Assembly (NCBI GenBank): GCA_900543715.1
Contig: UQSX01000007.1
Coordinates: 13,397-77,396 of the forward strand
Reading direction: 5' to 3'
Length of the DNA: 64,000 nt
Origin: an uncultured Blautia sp.
GTDB taxonomy: Bacteria; Bacillota; Clostridia; Lachnospirales; Lachnospiraceae
Shown: piece by piece, positions 26,277-36,865 of the stretch
How positions within the stretch are numbered: position 1 is the stretch's first letter
How the letters are laid out: every line of letters starts with the position of its first letter
Translations under genes and position numbers: made by a program
The notes under the pieces: model-generated
What the model saw: the letters and a program-made list of their open reading frames with translations, nothing else
Told to the model about the DNA's origin: nothing
Database searches by the model: none

Positions 26277-29117
26277 TCATCTCAAATATTTTGACACATA
26301 ACGACCCGTATAGGAGACTGGATTTTTCGCAACCTCTTCAGGAGTTCCGCTGGCGATCACCGTACCTCCTTTGTCTCCCCCTTCAGGGCCGATATCAATA
26401 ATATAGTCTGCCGTCTTTATCACATCCAGGTTGTGTTCAATGACAACTACCGTATTTCCTCCCTCTGACAGTCTTCGGAGAATCTCGATCAGCTTATGCA
26501 CATCTGCAAAATGCAGCCCTGTCGTCGGCTCGTCCAGAATATAAATGGTCTTTCCTGTACCCCTTTTGCTCAGTTCAGTGGCCAGTTTGATACGCTGGGC
26601 CTCGCCTCCTGAGAGCTCCGTAGATGGCTGTCCCAGCCTGATATAGGAAAGACCTACATCATACAGTGTCTGGATTTTTCTTTTAATCGACGGTACATGG
26701 TCAAAAAAATCCAGTGCTTCTTCCACCGTCATATTCAATACGTCGTAAATGTTCTTTCCTTTATATTTTACCTCAAGGGTCTCTCTGTTATACCTTTTCC
26801 CATGGCATACTTCACAGGGCACGTAGACATCCGGCAGAAAATGCATTTCAATCTTCAAGATACCATCTCCGCTGCAGGCTTCACATCTGCCGCCTTTTAC
26901 ATTAAAGCTGAATCTTCCCTTTTTATAACCTCTGGCCTTTGCATCAGCCGTAGCCGCAAAAAGATCCCGGATCTGATCAAATACCCCTGTATAAGTAGCC
27001 GGATTTGATCGGGGTGTCCTCCCGATGGGCGACTGGTCTATATTGATAACTTTATCAAGCTGTTCTGTGCCTTCAATGCACTTATGTTTTCCGGGGATTG
27101 TTCTGGCATGGTTCAGTTTTTTCGCCAGACTTTTATATAAAATCTCATTGACCAGAGAGCTTTTTCCCGAACCGGAAACACCAGTGACGCAGGTCATTAC
27201 TCCCAGAGGAATCTTAACATCTATATTTTTCAGGTTATTCTCCGCTGCTTTTCTTATTGTAAGGAACCCGGCAGGCTTTCTTCTTTCTTCCGGAACAGGA
27301 ATTTTTTTCTTTCCGTTTAAGTACTGACCGGTAATGGAATTTGGATTCTTCATGATCTCTTCCGCAGTTCCGATAGCTACCAGTTCCCCGCCATGTTCTC
27401 CGGCCCCTGGTCCAATATCCACAATACAGTCTGCCTCTCTCATGGTATCCTCATCATGCTCTACCACTATGAGCGAATTTCCCAGATCTCTGAGATGTTT
27501 TAATGTAGCCAGCAGCTTGTCATTATCTCTTTGATGAAGGCCGATGCTTGGTTCATCCAGAATGTATGCCACACCTACCAGTCCGGATCCGATCTGAGTT
27601 GCCAGACGGATCCTCTGAGCCTCTCCTCCTGAAAGTGACCCTGTAGCCCTTGATAAAGTAAGATATTCCAGTCCCACATTTACCAAAAATCCTACTCTTG
27701 CCCGGATTTCTTTCAGAACCTGCTCACCGATCATCTGCTGGGTAGGCGTCAATTCCAGGTCATTCATAAAATTTTGAAGAGCAATGATGGAAAGAGAGGT
27801 CACTTCATATATATTTTTATCTCCCACAGTCACAGCCAGTGCCTCAGGTTTCAGGCGCTGGCCTTTACAGGAAGGACAGGGCGTAATCCTCATGAAAGTT
27901 TCGTATTCCTGTTTTATTGCATCTGATCCAGTCTCTTTGTACCGTCTCTCCACGTTTTTGACCAGTCCTTCAAAGGCCACGTCATAGACTCCTTCTCCTC
28001 TCTGGCCTTTATAGCGGACCTTCACTTCTTTTCCGTTGGTTCCGTAAATCAGAATGTCCTGTATCTTCTGAGGATACTGCTCAAAAGGCGTCTCCAGATC
28101 AAATCCGTATTCTTCTGCCAGGGCGTCCAGGATGGCTCTGGTAAAGCTCCCCTTGTCTGTACAGGACTGCCAGCCCAGGACTGTAATGGCACCTTCCTGT
28201 ATGCTCAGACTTTTATCTGGGATCATCAGGTCTACATCAAACTCCATCTTGTATCCCAATCCAAAGCAGGAAGGACAGGCGCCAAAAGGATTATTAAAGG
28301 AAAAGCTTCTGGGTTCGATCTCATCAATACTGATGCCACAGTCCGGGCAGGCAAAACTCTGGCTGAAATTCAGGATATTGCCGTCCATGGTATCCACCAT
28401 AAGGCGTCCCTCTGCCAGATTCAATACCGTTTCAATGGAATCCGTAAGGCGCTTTTCTATCCCTTCTTTCACGATCAGACGGTCCACGACGATTTCTATA
28501 TTATGCTTTTTATTCTTATCTAACTGGATATCCTCGCTGAGTTCATAAAGGCTTCCGTCTATCTGCACTCTCACATAGCCGCTCTTTCTGGACTGCTCCA
28601 GAAGTTTTGCATGGGTTCCTTTCCGGCCCCTGACTACAGGAGCCAGAAGCTGCAGCCTGGTCCTTTCCGGAAGCTTCATGATCTGGTCCACCATCTGATC
28701 TACGGTCTGTTTCTTAATCTCCCGTCCGCATTTCGGACAGTGAGGGATGCCGATCCTCGCGTAGAGAAGACGGAAATAATCATAGATTTCTGTCACAGTC
28801 CCCACTGTAGAACGAGGATTTCTGTTGGTAGATTTCTGATCAATGGAAATCGCCGGAGACAGCCCCTCAATGCTCTCCACATCCGGCTTTTCCATCTGTC
28901 CCAAAAACTGCCTCGCATAGGATGAGAGAGACTCCATATACCGTCTCTGTCCTTCCGCATAGATCGTATCAAAGGCCAGGGAACTCTTTCCCGAGCCGCT
29001 GAGTCCGGTCAGCACTACCAGCTCATTTCTGGGAATATCCACATCGAGATTTTTTAAATTATTTTCATTGGCCCCTCTTATTTTTATAAATTGCCTTGGC
29101 TGCATCTTCACTGCCAT
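26277..29117 (-). CDS. uvrA: Excinuclease ABC subunit A
   Basis: A 946-residue UvrA, the damage-sensing ATPase of nucleotide excision repair. It has two ABC cassettes: Walker [10 protein letters not shown] near the N-terminus and GVSGSGKSS near residue 640, with signatures [11 protein letters not shown] and [11 protein letters not shown]. Zinc modules are visible as [13 protein letters not shown] with CPSC, and CEAC with CEVC. The ATG at 29117 is preferred to the one at 29123, because GAGGA lies six bases before it but abuts the other. A LexA-like box overlaps its promoter. No uvrB is in the window. Confidence 0.96.
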   Translation of the reverse strand: MAVKMQPRQFIKIRGANENNLKNLDVDIPRNELVVLTGLSGSGKSSLAFDTIYAEGQRRYMESLSSYARQFLGQMEKPDVESIEGLSPAISIDQKSTNRNPRSTVGTVTEIYDYFRLLYARIGIPHCPKCGREIKKQTVDQMVDQIMKLPERTRLQLLAPVVRGRKGTHAKLLEQSRKSGYVRVQIDGSLYELSEDIQLDKNKKHNIEIVVDRLIVKEGIEKRLTDSIETVLNLAEGRLMVDTMDGNILNFSQSFACPDCGISIDEIEPRSFSFNNPFGACPSCFGLGYKMEFDVDLMIPDKSLSIQEGAITVLGWQSCTDKGSFTRAILDALAEEYGFDLETPFEQYPQKIQDILIYGTNGKEVKVRYKGQRGEGVYDVAFEGLVKNVERRYKETGSDAIKQEYETFMRITPCPSCKGQRLKPEALAVTVGDKNIYEVTSLSIIALQNFMNDLELTPTQQMIGEQVLKEIRARVGFLVNVGLEYLTLSRATGSLSGGEAQRIRLATQIGSGLVGVAYILDEPSIGLHQRDNDKLLATLKHLRDLGNSLIVVEHDEDTMREADCIVDIGPGAGEHGGELVAIGTAEEIMKNPNSITGQYLNGKKKIPVPEERRKPAGFLTIRKAAENNLKNIDVKIPLGVMTCVTGVSGSGKSSLVNEILYKSLAKKLNHARTIPGKHKCIEGTEQLDKVINIDQSPIGRTPRSNPATYTGVFDQIRDLFAATADAKARGYKKGRFSFNVKGGRCEACSGDGILKIEMHFLPDVYVPCEVCHGKRYNRETLEVKYKGKNIYDVLNMTVEEALDFFDHVPSIKRKIQTLYDVGLSYIRLGQPSTELSGGEAQRIKLATELSKRGTGKTIYILDEPTTGLHFADVHKLIEILRRLSEGGNTVVVIEHNLDVIKTADYIIDIGPEGGDKGGTVIASGTPEEVAKNPVSYTGRYVSKYLR

Positions 29118-29166
29118 ATCCATTCCTCACTATCTTTTCATCTGTATTCTCTTATAGTTCCCGCTT

Positions 29167-29195
29167 ATTATATCATATATACTTCTGCCTTTCAA
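29167..29195 (-). promoter_or_regulatory. Promoter of uvrA
   Basis: On the minus strand TTGAAA (29190-29195) and perfect TATAAT (29167-29172) have an exact 17 bp spacer. The leader is about 45 nt. Confidence 0.8.
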
Positions 29196-29206
29196 ACATT
29201 TGTTCT
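29193..29206. promoter_or_regulatory. LexA-like SOS box overlapping the uvrA -35
   Basis: On the minus strand the site reads AGAACAAATGTTTG. It matches the Gram-positive SOS operator pattern GAAC-N4-GTTC at seven of eight defined positions and overlaps the -35 hexamer, where a repressor would block polymerase. uvrA is a classical SOS gene. Confidence 0.65.
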
Positions 29207-29218
29207 GTTTCCGGCGTC

Positions 29219-29246
29219 AAAAATGGAGCTGCCCTAAAGCAGCTCC
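29219..29246 (-). terminator. Terminator of the CBS-domain gene
   Basis: GGAGCTGC (29225-29232) and GCAGCTCC (29239-29246) pair perfectly around a 6 nt loop, with five T residues following on the minus strand. It separates the CBS gene from the uvrA promoter. Confidence 0.8.
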
Positions 29247-29272
29247 GGAAATTCAAGATTCGCTCCTGCGCT

Positions 29273-29692
29273 CTACTTTTCCTTTGGTTCCTTACCACAG
29301 GATGAACATATATACTGCATGATGTCTCTTCTGGTCACAATTCCAATGAAATTTTTCTGATCATCCACAACCGGAACAAAATTCTGGCGCATAGCTTTCT
29401 CCAGCAGATCCTCCATATCAGAATCTATTCGGACAGGCGCATAATCTGCGCGCCGTTTAAAAGAAGTGATCGGAACCTCTTCTGCAGCTTTCATATTCAG
29501 AGAACTGCGGTTTCTCAAACCCCACAGCATATCTCCTTCTGTAAGAGTCCCTACATATTTTCCCCTGTCGTTAATAATCGGAATGCAGGAAAATTTATGT
29601 TCCTCCATCTTTTCCAGAGTCTGTCCCAGCGTATAAGAATCATGTATATATGTAACATCTTCCTTGGGGGTAAGAAAAAATAATATATTCAT
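29273..29692 (-). CDS. Two-CBS-domain protein
   Basis: Starting at the ATG of MNILFFLTPKED (GGAGG five bases upstream) the protein has 139 residues, nearly all in two CBS motifs: IPIINDRGKYVGTLTEGDML and VPVVDDQKNFIGIVTRRDIM. CBS pairs bind adenine nucleotides and act as energy or nucleotide sensors. The tail ICSSCGKEPKEK has a CxxC pair that could hold metal. A stand-alone protein of this size may act as a regulator, but the partner is unknown. It is downstream of hemW and upstream of uvrA. Confidence 0.85.
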   Translation of the reverse strand: MNILFFLTPKEDVTYIHDSYTLGQTLEKMEEHKFSCIPIINDRGKYVGTLTEGDMLWGLRNRSSLNMKAAEEVPITSFKRRADYAPVRIDSDMEDLLEKAMRQNFVPVVDDQKNFIGIVTRRDIMQYICSSCGKEPKEK

Positions 29693-29820
29693 AGTACCCT
29701 CCACATCATTTACTCTTTTCTTATTCTGCCACATTCAAAGGCAGAAATCCAGTGAAAAGCTATAAACATTTATTAAAATTCTATAAAGAACCTTTTAATT
29801 TCAGCCTTTTTTTAGGTATT

Positions 29821-30966
29821 TTAACAATCAAATAAAAAATCAGACAGTACCTGATTGCTCACCAGAACGCCTTCTTCTGACAGAAAAATCCTGTCCCTGG
29901 AAGCTTTCATCATTCCGTTTTCCAGATGTCTGCTCAGGGCTTTCTCATAAACCATATCCAGATCTCTTCCGAATATCCTGTGAAATTCCTTTCTGGATAC
30001 TCCTCTGGTCTTTCGGAGACCTAAAAACATGAACTCTTCCATTTGACGAGGCTCCTCCAAAAATTCCACATCCTCCCGGATTTTTCTGGGATCCCTGCAG
30101 CCCGCTGTATATTTCTCCCAGTTTCTGGTATTCGTCATCCGTATATTGTGGATCATAGAAGCTGCTCCCATCCCCAGCCCCAGATAATCTTTTCTTTCCC
30201 AGTAGCGGAGATTATGTCTGGATTGACGGCCGGCTCTGGCATAGTTGGAGATTTCATACTGCTCAAAGCCCTGCCCGTCCAGATATTTTCCCGTCCACAG
30301 ATAAATTTCTCTGCTGGTCTCCTCGTCCGGCAAAAGCTCCTGGTGGTTGCCATAGCGCTGGTAAAATTCCGTTCCTTCTTCAATGATCAGCTGGTATATA
30401 GAAATATGTTCCAGAGGAGTCTTCATTAAGATCTCCAGTTCTTCCTTCCACTCTTCCAGTGTCTGTCCCGGAAGAGAAGAAATCAGGTCCACGCTGATAT
30501 TGTCAAAGCCAGCCTCTCTGGCCATCTGACAGCTGTCCAGAAAGTCTTCATAGGTATGGATCCGCCCTAAAAGTTTCAGATTATCATTTTTAACAGACTG
30601 AAGGCCAATACTCAGCCGGTTGATCCCTGCTTTTCTGTACAGACTCAGCTTTTCTTTCTCGGCAGTTCCCGGATTCATTTCCAGAGTGATCTCTGGATCT
30701 TTCTCCATCTGGAAAATATCCCGGATCCTTTTCAGTATCCTTTCTATCTGCTCCCCTTCCAGAACAGAAGGAGTTCCTCCTCCGAAAAAAATTGTTGAAA
30801 CCCGGTAATCCCTGGCGAATTCCCGGTAACTGTCTATTTCCTGTTCCATTGCCCGGACATAGGCTTCTCTCTGTTCCTGATCTCCGCTCCAGGAGAAAAA
30901 GTCGCAGTAAGCACATTTCTTAACGCAAAAGGGAATATGGATATATAATCCTAAATCTTTCTTCAT
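29821..30966 (-). CDS. hemW: Radical SAM protein HemW (heme chaperone-like)
   Basis: The 381-residue radical SAM protein has the cluster motif CVKKCAYCDFFSW (CxxxCxxC with Phe after Asp). It lacks the fourth cysteine of true coproporphyrinogen dehydrogenase HemN, so HemW is the better name. FFGGGTPSVL and the downstream QTLEEWKEEL region are typical. HemW proteins bind heme and are often encoded next to lepA, as here (17 bp gap). GGGAG precedes the ATG. Confidence 0.92.
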   Translation of the reverse strand: MKKDLGLYIHIPFCVKKCAYCDFFSWSGDQEQREAYVRAMEQEIDSYREFARDYRVSTIFFGGGTPSVLEGEQIERILKRIRDIFQMEKDPEITLEMNPGTAEKEKLSLYRKAGINRLSIGLQSVKNDNLKLLGRIHTYEDFLDSCQMAREAGFDNISVDLISSLPGQTLEEWKEELEILMKTPLEHISIYQLIIEEGTEFYQRYGNHQELLPDEETSREIYLWTGKYLDGQGFEQYEISNYARAGRQSRHNLRYWERKDYLGLGMGAASMIHNIRMTNTRNWEKYTAGCRDPRKIREDVEFLEEPRQMEEFMFLGLRKTRGVSRKEFHRIFGRDLDMVYEKALSRHLENGMMKASRDRIFLSEEGVLVSNQVLSDFLFDC

Positions 30967-30983
30967 TTCTTTTCTCCCGGAAT

Positions 30984-32798
30984 TTATTTATCATCCAATT
31001 TCAGCACACTCATAAAAGCCTTCTGAGGGATTTCTACATTTCCGATCTGGCGCATTCTCTTCTTGCCTTCTTTCTGCTTTTCCAGCAGCTTTCTCTTACG
31101 GGAAATATCACCGCCGTAACACTTGGCCAGCACATCTTTCCGCAAAGCCTTCACCGTCTCTCTGGCAATGATCTTGCTTCCGATCGCCGCCTGGATGGGT
31201 ATCTCAAAAAGCTGCCTGGGAATTTCTTCTTTCAGCTTCTCGCACATCCTTCTTCCCCTGTCATAGGCAGATCCTGCAAACACGATAAAGGAAAGGGCAT
31301 CTACTTCTTCCTTATTGACCAGAATATCCAGTTTCACCAGATCGCTCTGTTCATATCCCAGCATCTCATAATCAAAGGAAGCATAGCCTCTTGACCTGGA
31401 TTTCAGCGCATCAAAAAAGTCATAGATGATCTCATTCAATGGCAGGTGATAGTGCAGCAGCGCTCTGGTGGTCTCCATATACTCCATTCCCTGATACTGT
31501 CCTCTTCTTTCCTGGCAGAGCTCCATGATAGGACCGATATAATCCGTGGTCACCATGATCTCAGCTTTCACCATAGGTTCCTCCATATAGTCAATCTCAG
31601 AAGGATCCGGAAGATTAGAGGGATTTGTCAGGTCGATCACTTCCCCGTTGGTCTTATGGACCTTATATACAACGCCCGGAGCTGTGGTCACCAGGTCTAA
31701 ATTATATTCTCTCTCCAGCCTTTCCTGGATAATTTCCAGGTGGAGAAGCCCCAGGAATCCGCAGCGGAAACCAAATCCAAGGGCTATAGAAGTTTCAGGC
31801 TCAAAGAACAGAGAAGCGTCGTTAAGCTGCAGTTTTTCCAAAGCCTCTCTCAAATCTTCATACTTAGCCCCGTCTGCAGGGTAAACTCCGCAGAACACCA
31901 TGGGATTTACCTTTTTATATCCCGGCAGAGGCTCCTCACATGGCTTGTCATCATCTGTGATGGTATCGCCTACCCGGGTGTCTTTTACATTTTTAATGCT
32001 GGCAGTGATATACCCTACCATTCCCGCAGACAGCTCTTCACAGGGAATGAACTGACCTGCTCCAAAATAACCCACCTCGACTACTTCTTCTACCGCACCT
32101 GTTGCCATCATTCGGATCTTCGTTCCCTTTTTCACAGTGCCTTCCATGATACGGCAAAATACGATCACACCTCTGTAAGAATCATACACAGAGTCAAAGA
32201 TCAGAGCCTGAAGGGGATTATCCGGACTTCCTTTTGGCGCCGGTACCTTCTTTACAATCTGCTCCAGCACATCGTCAATATTCAAACCTGTCTTAGCGGA
32301 AATCTGAGGCGCATCCTGGGCTTCTATTCCGATCACATCCTCAATCTCATTTATCACTCTGTCCGGTTCTGCACTTGGCAGATCGATTTTGTTGATCACC
32401 GGAAATACGTCCAGATCATGATCCAGGGCAAGGTAAACATTTGCCAGTGTCTGAGCCTCGATCCCCTGGGCAGCATCTACTACCAGAATGGCCCCGTCAC
32501 AGGCTGCCAGGCTCCTGGATACTTCATAATTAAAGTCTACATGTCCCGGTGTGTCAATAAGGTTAAATATATATTCCTGACCGTCCTTTGCCTTGTATAC
32601 CGTACGTACAGCCTGGGATTTGATGGTGATGCCTCTTTCTCTTTCCAGATCCATATTATCCAGAACCTGTGACTGCATCTCCCGCTCGGTAAGCAGACCG
32701 GTCCGCTCGATAATACGGTCTGCCAGGGTAGATTTTCCATGGTCTATATGTGCAATAATACAAAAATTACGAATTTTGCTCTGGTCTATTGCAGGCAT
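30984..32798 (-). CDS. lepA: Elongation factor 4 (LepA)
   Basis: A 604-residue translational GTPase of typical length. The G domain opens with [14 protein letters not shown], then [19 protein letters not shown] and NKIDLP. The C-terminal LepA-specific domain contains the basic [26 protein letters not shown]4 back-translocates or remobilises stalled ribosomes. GGAGG lies before the ATG. It is only 27 bp behind ugd with no hairpin between, so it may be read through from the polysaccharide operon. Confidence 0.97.
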   Translation of the reverse strand: MPAIDQSKIRNFCIIAHIDHGKSTLADRIIERTGLLTEREMQSQVLDNMDLERERGITIKSQAVRTVYKAKDGQEYIFNLIDTPGHVDFNYEVSRSLAACDGAILVVDAAQGIEAQTLANVYLALDHDLDVFPVINKIDLPSAEPDRVINEIEDVIGIEAQDAPQISAKTGLNIDDVLEQIVKKVPAPKGSPDNPLQALIFDSVYDSYRGVIVFCRIMEGTVKKGTKIRMMATGAVEEVVEVGYFGAGQFIPCEELSAGMVGYITASIKNVKDTRVGDTITDDDKPCEEPLPGYKKVNPMVFCGVYPADGAKYEDLREALEKLQLNDASLFFEPETSIALGFGFRCGFLGLLHLEIIQERLEREYNLDLVTTAPGVVYKVHKTNGEVIDLTNPSNLPDPSEIDYMEEPMVKAEIMVTTDYIGPIMELCQERRGQYQGMEYMETTRALLHYHLPLNEIIYDFFDALKSRSRGYASFDYEMLGYEQSDLVKLDILVNKEEVDALSFIVFAGSAYDRGRRMCEKLKEEIPRQLFEIPIQAAIGSKIIARETVKALRKDVLAKCYGGDISRKRKLLEKQKEGKKRMRQIGNVEIPQKAFMSVLKLDDK

Positions 32799-32825
32799 AA
32801 ATATTCCTCCTGTTGTTTATTCTGA

Positions 32826-34130
32826 CTATATGTTATGGACCTTCCTGCGTCCAATAGAATCATATATCAAAGGCAGTTCTTCTAAATCTTTTATCTGAAA
32901 ACAATTTCTTCCGTCTAAAATCACAGGCCTCTTCATATTATTACAGAAAGTCTGGGGATCAAGCTTTTTTATTCCATCCCATTCTGTAAAGATCATACAC
33001 AAATCTGCTCCCTCCAAAGCCTGTTCTGGTGTTTCACAATAATTTATTTTTCCTGGGTACAGTCTGTCAAATTCCTTCTCTGCCACTGGATCGTATGCTT
33101 TTATTGTTGCTCCATCGTCCAGCAATATTCCCACATTAATAATCGACGGAGCCTCTCGCAGATCATTTGTTCCCGGCTTAAAGGTAAGTCCCAGGACTGC
33201 TACTGTCAGTCCTTCCAAAGAGTTGTAATACTGTCTTGCCTTCTTGATCAGTTTCAACTTCTGATTATCGTTAACTTCTATAGCCGCTTTAATTGTCTTA
33301 AATTCATTATCATAATAGTTACCCAGCCAGTGAAGAGCCTTCGTATCTTTAGGGAAGCAGGATCCTCCATACCCAATTCCAGCTTTCAGGAATTTATTAC
33401 CGATTCTCTGATCCATTCCCATTCCTTTTGCTACATCTTCAATATCTGCGCCTACAATCTCACAAAAATTGGCAATTTCATTCACATAAGATATTTTTAA
33501 AGCCAAGAAATCATTAGAAGCATATTTGATCATTTCAGCGCTTCTCCTATTGGTTAGAATCTTAGGCGCTTCAAAATTTTCATAGACTTTCATCAATACA
33601 TTCCCTGCTTTTTCTTTTTCTGCTCCAATAATAATTCTCGCAGCATGAAGTGTGTCTTTCACTGCAGTTCCCTGGGAAAGGAACTCAGGATTGGATACAC
33701 AATCTATCTCTACCGAATGGGCAAGGTGTTCTCTTATATAATTTTCTATCTTATCATTCGTACCGATAGGTACTGTGGATTTAACAACTACCACACAGTC
33801 TCTTTCTACAGATTCTGCAATCTGCCTCGCCACTGTATAGACATATTTCAGATTTGCAGAACCATCTACCTTTTCCGGAGTGCCTACACCGATAAAAATC
33901 ACCTCTGCATCTGCATATGCTTTTTTATAATCTGTAGTAAATGTGAGCCTGTCCATATTTTTATTCATCAGTTCTGGAAGGCCTTCCTCATAAATTGGAG
34001 AAATCCCCTTCTGCATCTTCTCTATTTTCTTTTCATCCACATCCACACAAGTCACATTATGTCCATGCTCCGCCAGACAAACGCCTGTTACCAGCCCTAC
34101 ATAGCCTGTTCCCGCTACTGCTATTTTCAT
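32826..34130 (-). CDS. ugd: UDP-glucose 6-dehydrogenase
   Basis: The 434-residue enzyme oxidises UDP-glucose twice to UDP-glucuronate with NAD+. It has the dinucleotide fold AVAGTGYVGLVTG at the start, the GVGTPEK turn, and the catalytic cysteine in GYGGSCFPKDTKAL (near residue 260). It supplies an acidic sugar for the surface polymer, so the polymer of block 2 may contain glucuronate or a derivative. The ATG overlaps the preceding stop as ATGA. It is last of the block 2 run. Confidence 0.95.
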   Translation of the reverse strand: MKIAVAGTGYVGLVTGVCLAEHGHNVTCVDVDEKKIEKMQKGISPIYEEGLPELMNKNMDRLTFTTDYKKAYADAEVIFIGVGTPEKVDGSANLKYVYTVARQIAESVERDCVVVVKSTVPIGTNDKIENYIREHLAHSVEIDCVSNPEFLSQGTAVKDTLHAARIIIGAEKEKAGNVLMKVYENFEAPKILTNRRSAEMIKYASNDFLALKISYVNEIANFCEIVGADIEDVAKGMGMDQRIGNKFLKAGIGYGGSCFPKDTKALHWLGNYYDNEFKTIKAAIEVNDNQKLKLIKKARQYYNSLEGLTVAVLGLTFKPGTNDLREAPSIINVGILLDDGATIKAYDPVAEKEFDRLYPGKINYCETPEQALEGADLCMIFTEWDGIKKLDPQTFCNNMKRPVILDGRNCFQIKDLEELPLIYDSIGRRKVHNI

Positions 34131-36865
34131 TTGCGTCTTCCTTTCTTAAATATCTTTTTATTTATCTGCCTCTGTATGGGAATGGAAAAGCCTGTCAGTA
34201 TAACGATTACTGCAAAACTTCCGCAGCTCAATGCAAAAAGAATATACTGTGATGTCGGCTCATACCGAAATTCCACCATGCTCTCACCTTCAGGAACTTC
34301 TACTCCTCTGAAAAGGTAATTACATTTTAAAAGTTCTTGTTCTTCTCCATTCACATAAACTTTCCAGTCAGAATCATAATATTCATTCAGCATTAAAATT
34401 TTAGGAGTCTCGGCAGTTACCTCTACAACTACTCTGTCATCTTCATGTTCCGTAATCGCTGCCTTGTCATTTTCTGATAATATGTCAATCTCTGTCCAAG
34501 ATGAAAGTTTCTCTGCTTCTGTCTTTTCCAGAAATATTGTATTTTTGTCAAAAGACTCCTCCATTCGCCGGAGGATCTTCTGATCACTATCATAAACTTC
34601 TATAGAATCTGCCAATTCCACCCTGTCTGTGTATTCCTCCAGCTCCTTTGAGACCAGTCCGTCTTCTCCTATATAGTCACTTTTTTCAAAAATCTCTATT
34701 GCCAGAGGGGCATCTGTTTCTAAGCCGTTATAATATGCATTAGATAGCTCCCTGTTATCATTGTCCAGATAAAATGTCAGAGGCTTTTCCTCAGAAGTAT
34801 TCGTAGTAATCCTAAGGATATATGCCGTATCCTTCTTCAGGTCATTCTCTCCCAATTCCATAAGAAAGGAAGCATTATCCTTGATATCTCTCATATCATA
34901 GGAATTGCTGTACACTCGTTCTTCTGTACTTCTGTCCAGGATTTCCAGAATACATCTGTCCCCTGCTTCATACTCCGTCTGGTATGTTCCCGCCAGTAAA
35001 CGAATAGCCTGAGGTGAATCCTCCTGAAACTGAATCTCCTGTCTCAATTCGTTATCCCGGGATAAAGAGCCTGGAAGTTCATAATCTCCTGCATGTTCAT
35101 TGGCAACTACTAGATATTTCGTTCCAAGATATTTTAAAAGATTCTCATTAATATTACCAATATTTTCAGTAGGCAATATAAATCTCGTAGGGCTGTCCAG
35201 TCCTTCTTCTCCAGCTAAAGAAGTATAATATGTTTTCATATCTTCATTGGTAAACACAAAATTATGACCTCTTATATCATTTAATCCATAATATACTCCT
35301 GTATTTGGGAAAAGGGTCCAGGAACCTGTAGCCGCAACCCTTTCATACCCTGTATTATCCTGAAGGTATTCGATTGTATCTGTAGCCTCTGGAATATCTG
35401 CTGTCCCCTTTTCCACTTCTGGAAAATATTCCTTAGAAAAAGATGCCATATTGAAGACAACAGCTATGCACAAAGATGCCATTATCAAAGACATCCGAAT
35501 CCTTTTGATCAGGACTGTAATCAGAATCAAGAATAGAATTGCAGCAATAATAATATATATTTTATAGTCTTCATAATATTCTCTTGTGCTTTGCCTGGAG
35601 TAGGTCCATATATAACCATAGGCCAAAGCCCCTCCTCCCAGCAGCAGACAGAAGAGATAACGGAACTTATGTTTCAGATAATATTCTCTATTTTCTGCAA
35701 TATCCTGCAGGTTCAAACCCATCACCACTGCTCCGGCAAAATTAAACAATGTAATAATCCTGAATTTAGAGGATGTGTTCACTGCAGGAAACAGTTTATA
35801 AACACCGTCAAATAAGTGTGTGAAAATAAGTAAGAATATAACCAGCAACGATATCAGCCAGAATTTTGAATTTTTCTTCTTTTTAAAATTCAGAAAGCTG
35901 AAAAAAAGGACTATGATCGCCGCCAGTCCCACATAAATCGTAGATTCATTTATGTGAAGTCCTGATGAAGTTCTGACATATGGAAAAAACAGAGAAAACA
36001 GATATTCCCAGGGCAGCACTTCTTCTGCCCTCCCGGCTCTTGAACCTGCATATCCATTTCCTCCAACATTTGAAAGAAGTGAACCCGTATACGGCAGGCT
36101 GCAGACAACGGCCAGTAAAACTGCTGTAAATGTTACTGCAAATATAAAGAAAATTTTTCTGCCTTCTTTTCTGTATATCCATATAGTTCTAAAAAACACA
36201 TATGCAGCCAAAAGGTACAAAAAATACGCAGCATATGTGGGCATTCCTGCCACCAGCATAAAATACACTGTTAAAATCAGCCCGAAGCAATATTTGATTT
36301 TTATAGTTTTTAAGAATTTTTCAAAAAAGAAAAATGCAAAAGGTGCAAGAGCCGCCACATCACTGTGCTGCCATCCCAGCCACATCACGATCGTAGATGA
36401 AAAGCAGTAAGTGACTCCGGAAATTGCCGCAGGAAACTTTTTGCAGTCCAGACTCCTCATAAAGAAATACATACCGAAAAAAGCGATCAGGAATTCTGCC
36501 CCTGTCCTTAAAACGGTGGCAACATTAAGCGGGAACATATATAGATAGTTTAACGGATACATCCAGCTGGATATATTGCTCTCAGCTCCCAAAGCTATGT
36601 CCGGATCCCACAAGCCTCCAATACTCCAGTCCTTAATGGTCGTATAAAGTTCTGTGGTAAAAGAATCAATCACATCAGACAGCACCGGCCCCTTTATCTC
36701 TACATCGAAAATATTCCAGGGTGAAGATTCATACATTAAATTTGTAAAAGATATTTGATACTGTCCAAAAATGCAGTCTGAATATAAAAACAGAATTGTA
36801 GCTATAATTCCAATTATCATGATTCCATATTTTTTTGCAAATTTCTTCACTCTATTATCACCCAT
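34127..36865 (-). CDS. YfhO-family polytopic membrane protein
   Basis: The 912-residue protein has about 12 spans in the first 480 residues, one at the C-terminus (about 880-898), and a large extracytoplasmic part between. The opening acidic loop after span 1 fits the GT-C-like fold of YfhO proteins, which in Firmicutes glycosylate lipoteichoic or wall polymers with sugars from a polyprenyl-phosphate carrier. The next-but-one gene upstream encodes a dolichyl-phosphate-sugar synthase-like GT2 that could supply that carrier. Part of the extracytoplasmic region (about 610-700) resembles the small membrane protein at 14849-15454. It overlaps its neighbours by 4 and 8 bp. Confidence 0.85.
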   Translation of the reverse strand: MGDNRVKKFAKKYGIMIIGIIATILFLYSDCIFGQYQISFTNLMYESSPWNIFDVEIKGPVLSDVIDSFTTELYTTIKDWSIGGLWDPDIALGAESNISSWMYPLNYLYMFPLNVATVLRTGAEFLIAFFGMYFFMRSLDCKKFPAAISGVTYCFSSTIVMWLGWQHSDVAALAPFAFFFFEKFLKTIKIKYCFGLILTVYFMLVAGMPTYAAYFLYLLAAYVFFRTIWIYRKEGRKIFFIFAVTFTAVLLAVVCSLPYTGSLLSNVGGNGYAGSRAGRAEEVLPWEYLFSLFFPYVRTSSGLHINESTIYVGLAAIIVLFFSFLNFKKKKNSKFWLISLLVIFLLIFTHLFDGVYKLFPAVNTSSKFRIITLFNFAGAVVMGLNLQDIAENREYYLKHKFRYLFCLLLGGGALAYGYIWTYSRQSTREYYEDYKIYIIIAAILFLILITVLIKRIRMSLIMASLCIAVVFNMASFSKEYFPEVEKGTADIPEATDTIEYLQDNTGYERVAATGSWTLFPNTGVYYGLNDIRGHNFVFTNEDMKTYYTSLAGEEGLDSPTRFILPTENIGNINENLLKYLGTKYLVVANEHAGDYELPGSLSRDNELRQEIQFQEDSPQAIRLLAGTYQTEYEAGDRCILEILDRSTEERVYSNSYDMRDIKDNASFLMELGENDLKKDTAYILRITTNTSEEKPLTFYLDNDNRELSNAYYNGLETDAPLAIEIFEKSDYIGEDGLVSKELEEYTDRVELADSIEVYDSDQKILRRMEESFDKNTIFLEKTEAEKLSSWTEIDILSENDKAAITEHEDDRVVVEVTAETPKILMLNEYYDSDWKVYVNGEEQELLKCNYLFRGVEVPEGESMVEFRYEPTSQYILFALSCGSFAVIVILTGFSIPIQRQINKKIFKKGRRK

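Noticed and set aside
29821..30966. Oxygen-independent coproporphyrinogen III oxidase HemN
   Set aside because: The cluster motif ends YCDF, lacking the extra cysteine of HemN, and the gene neighbours lepA as HemW does.
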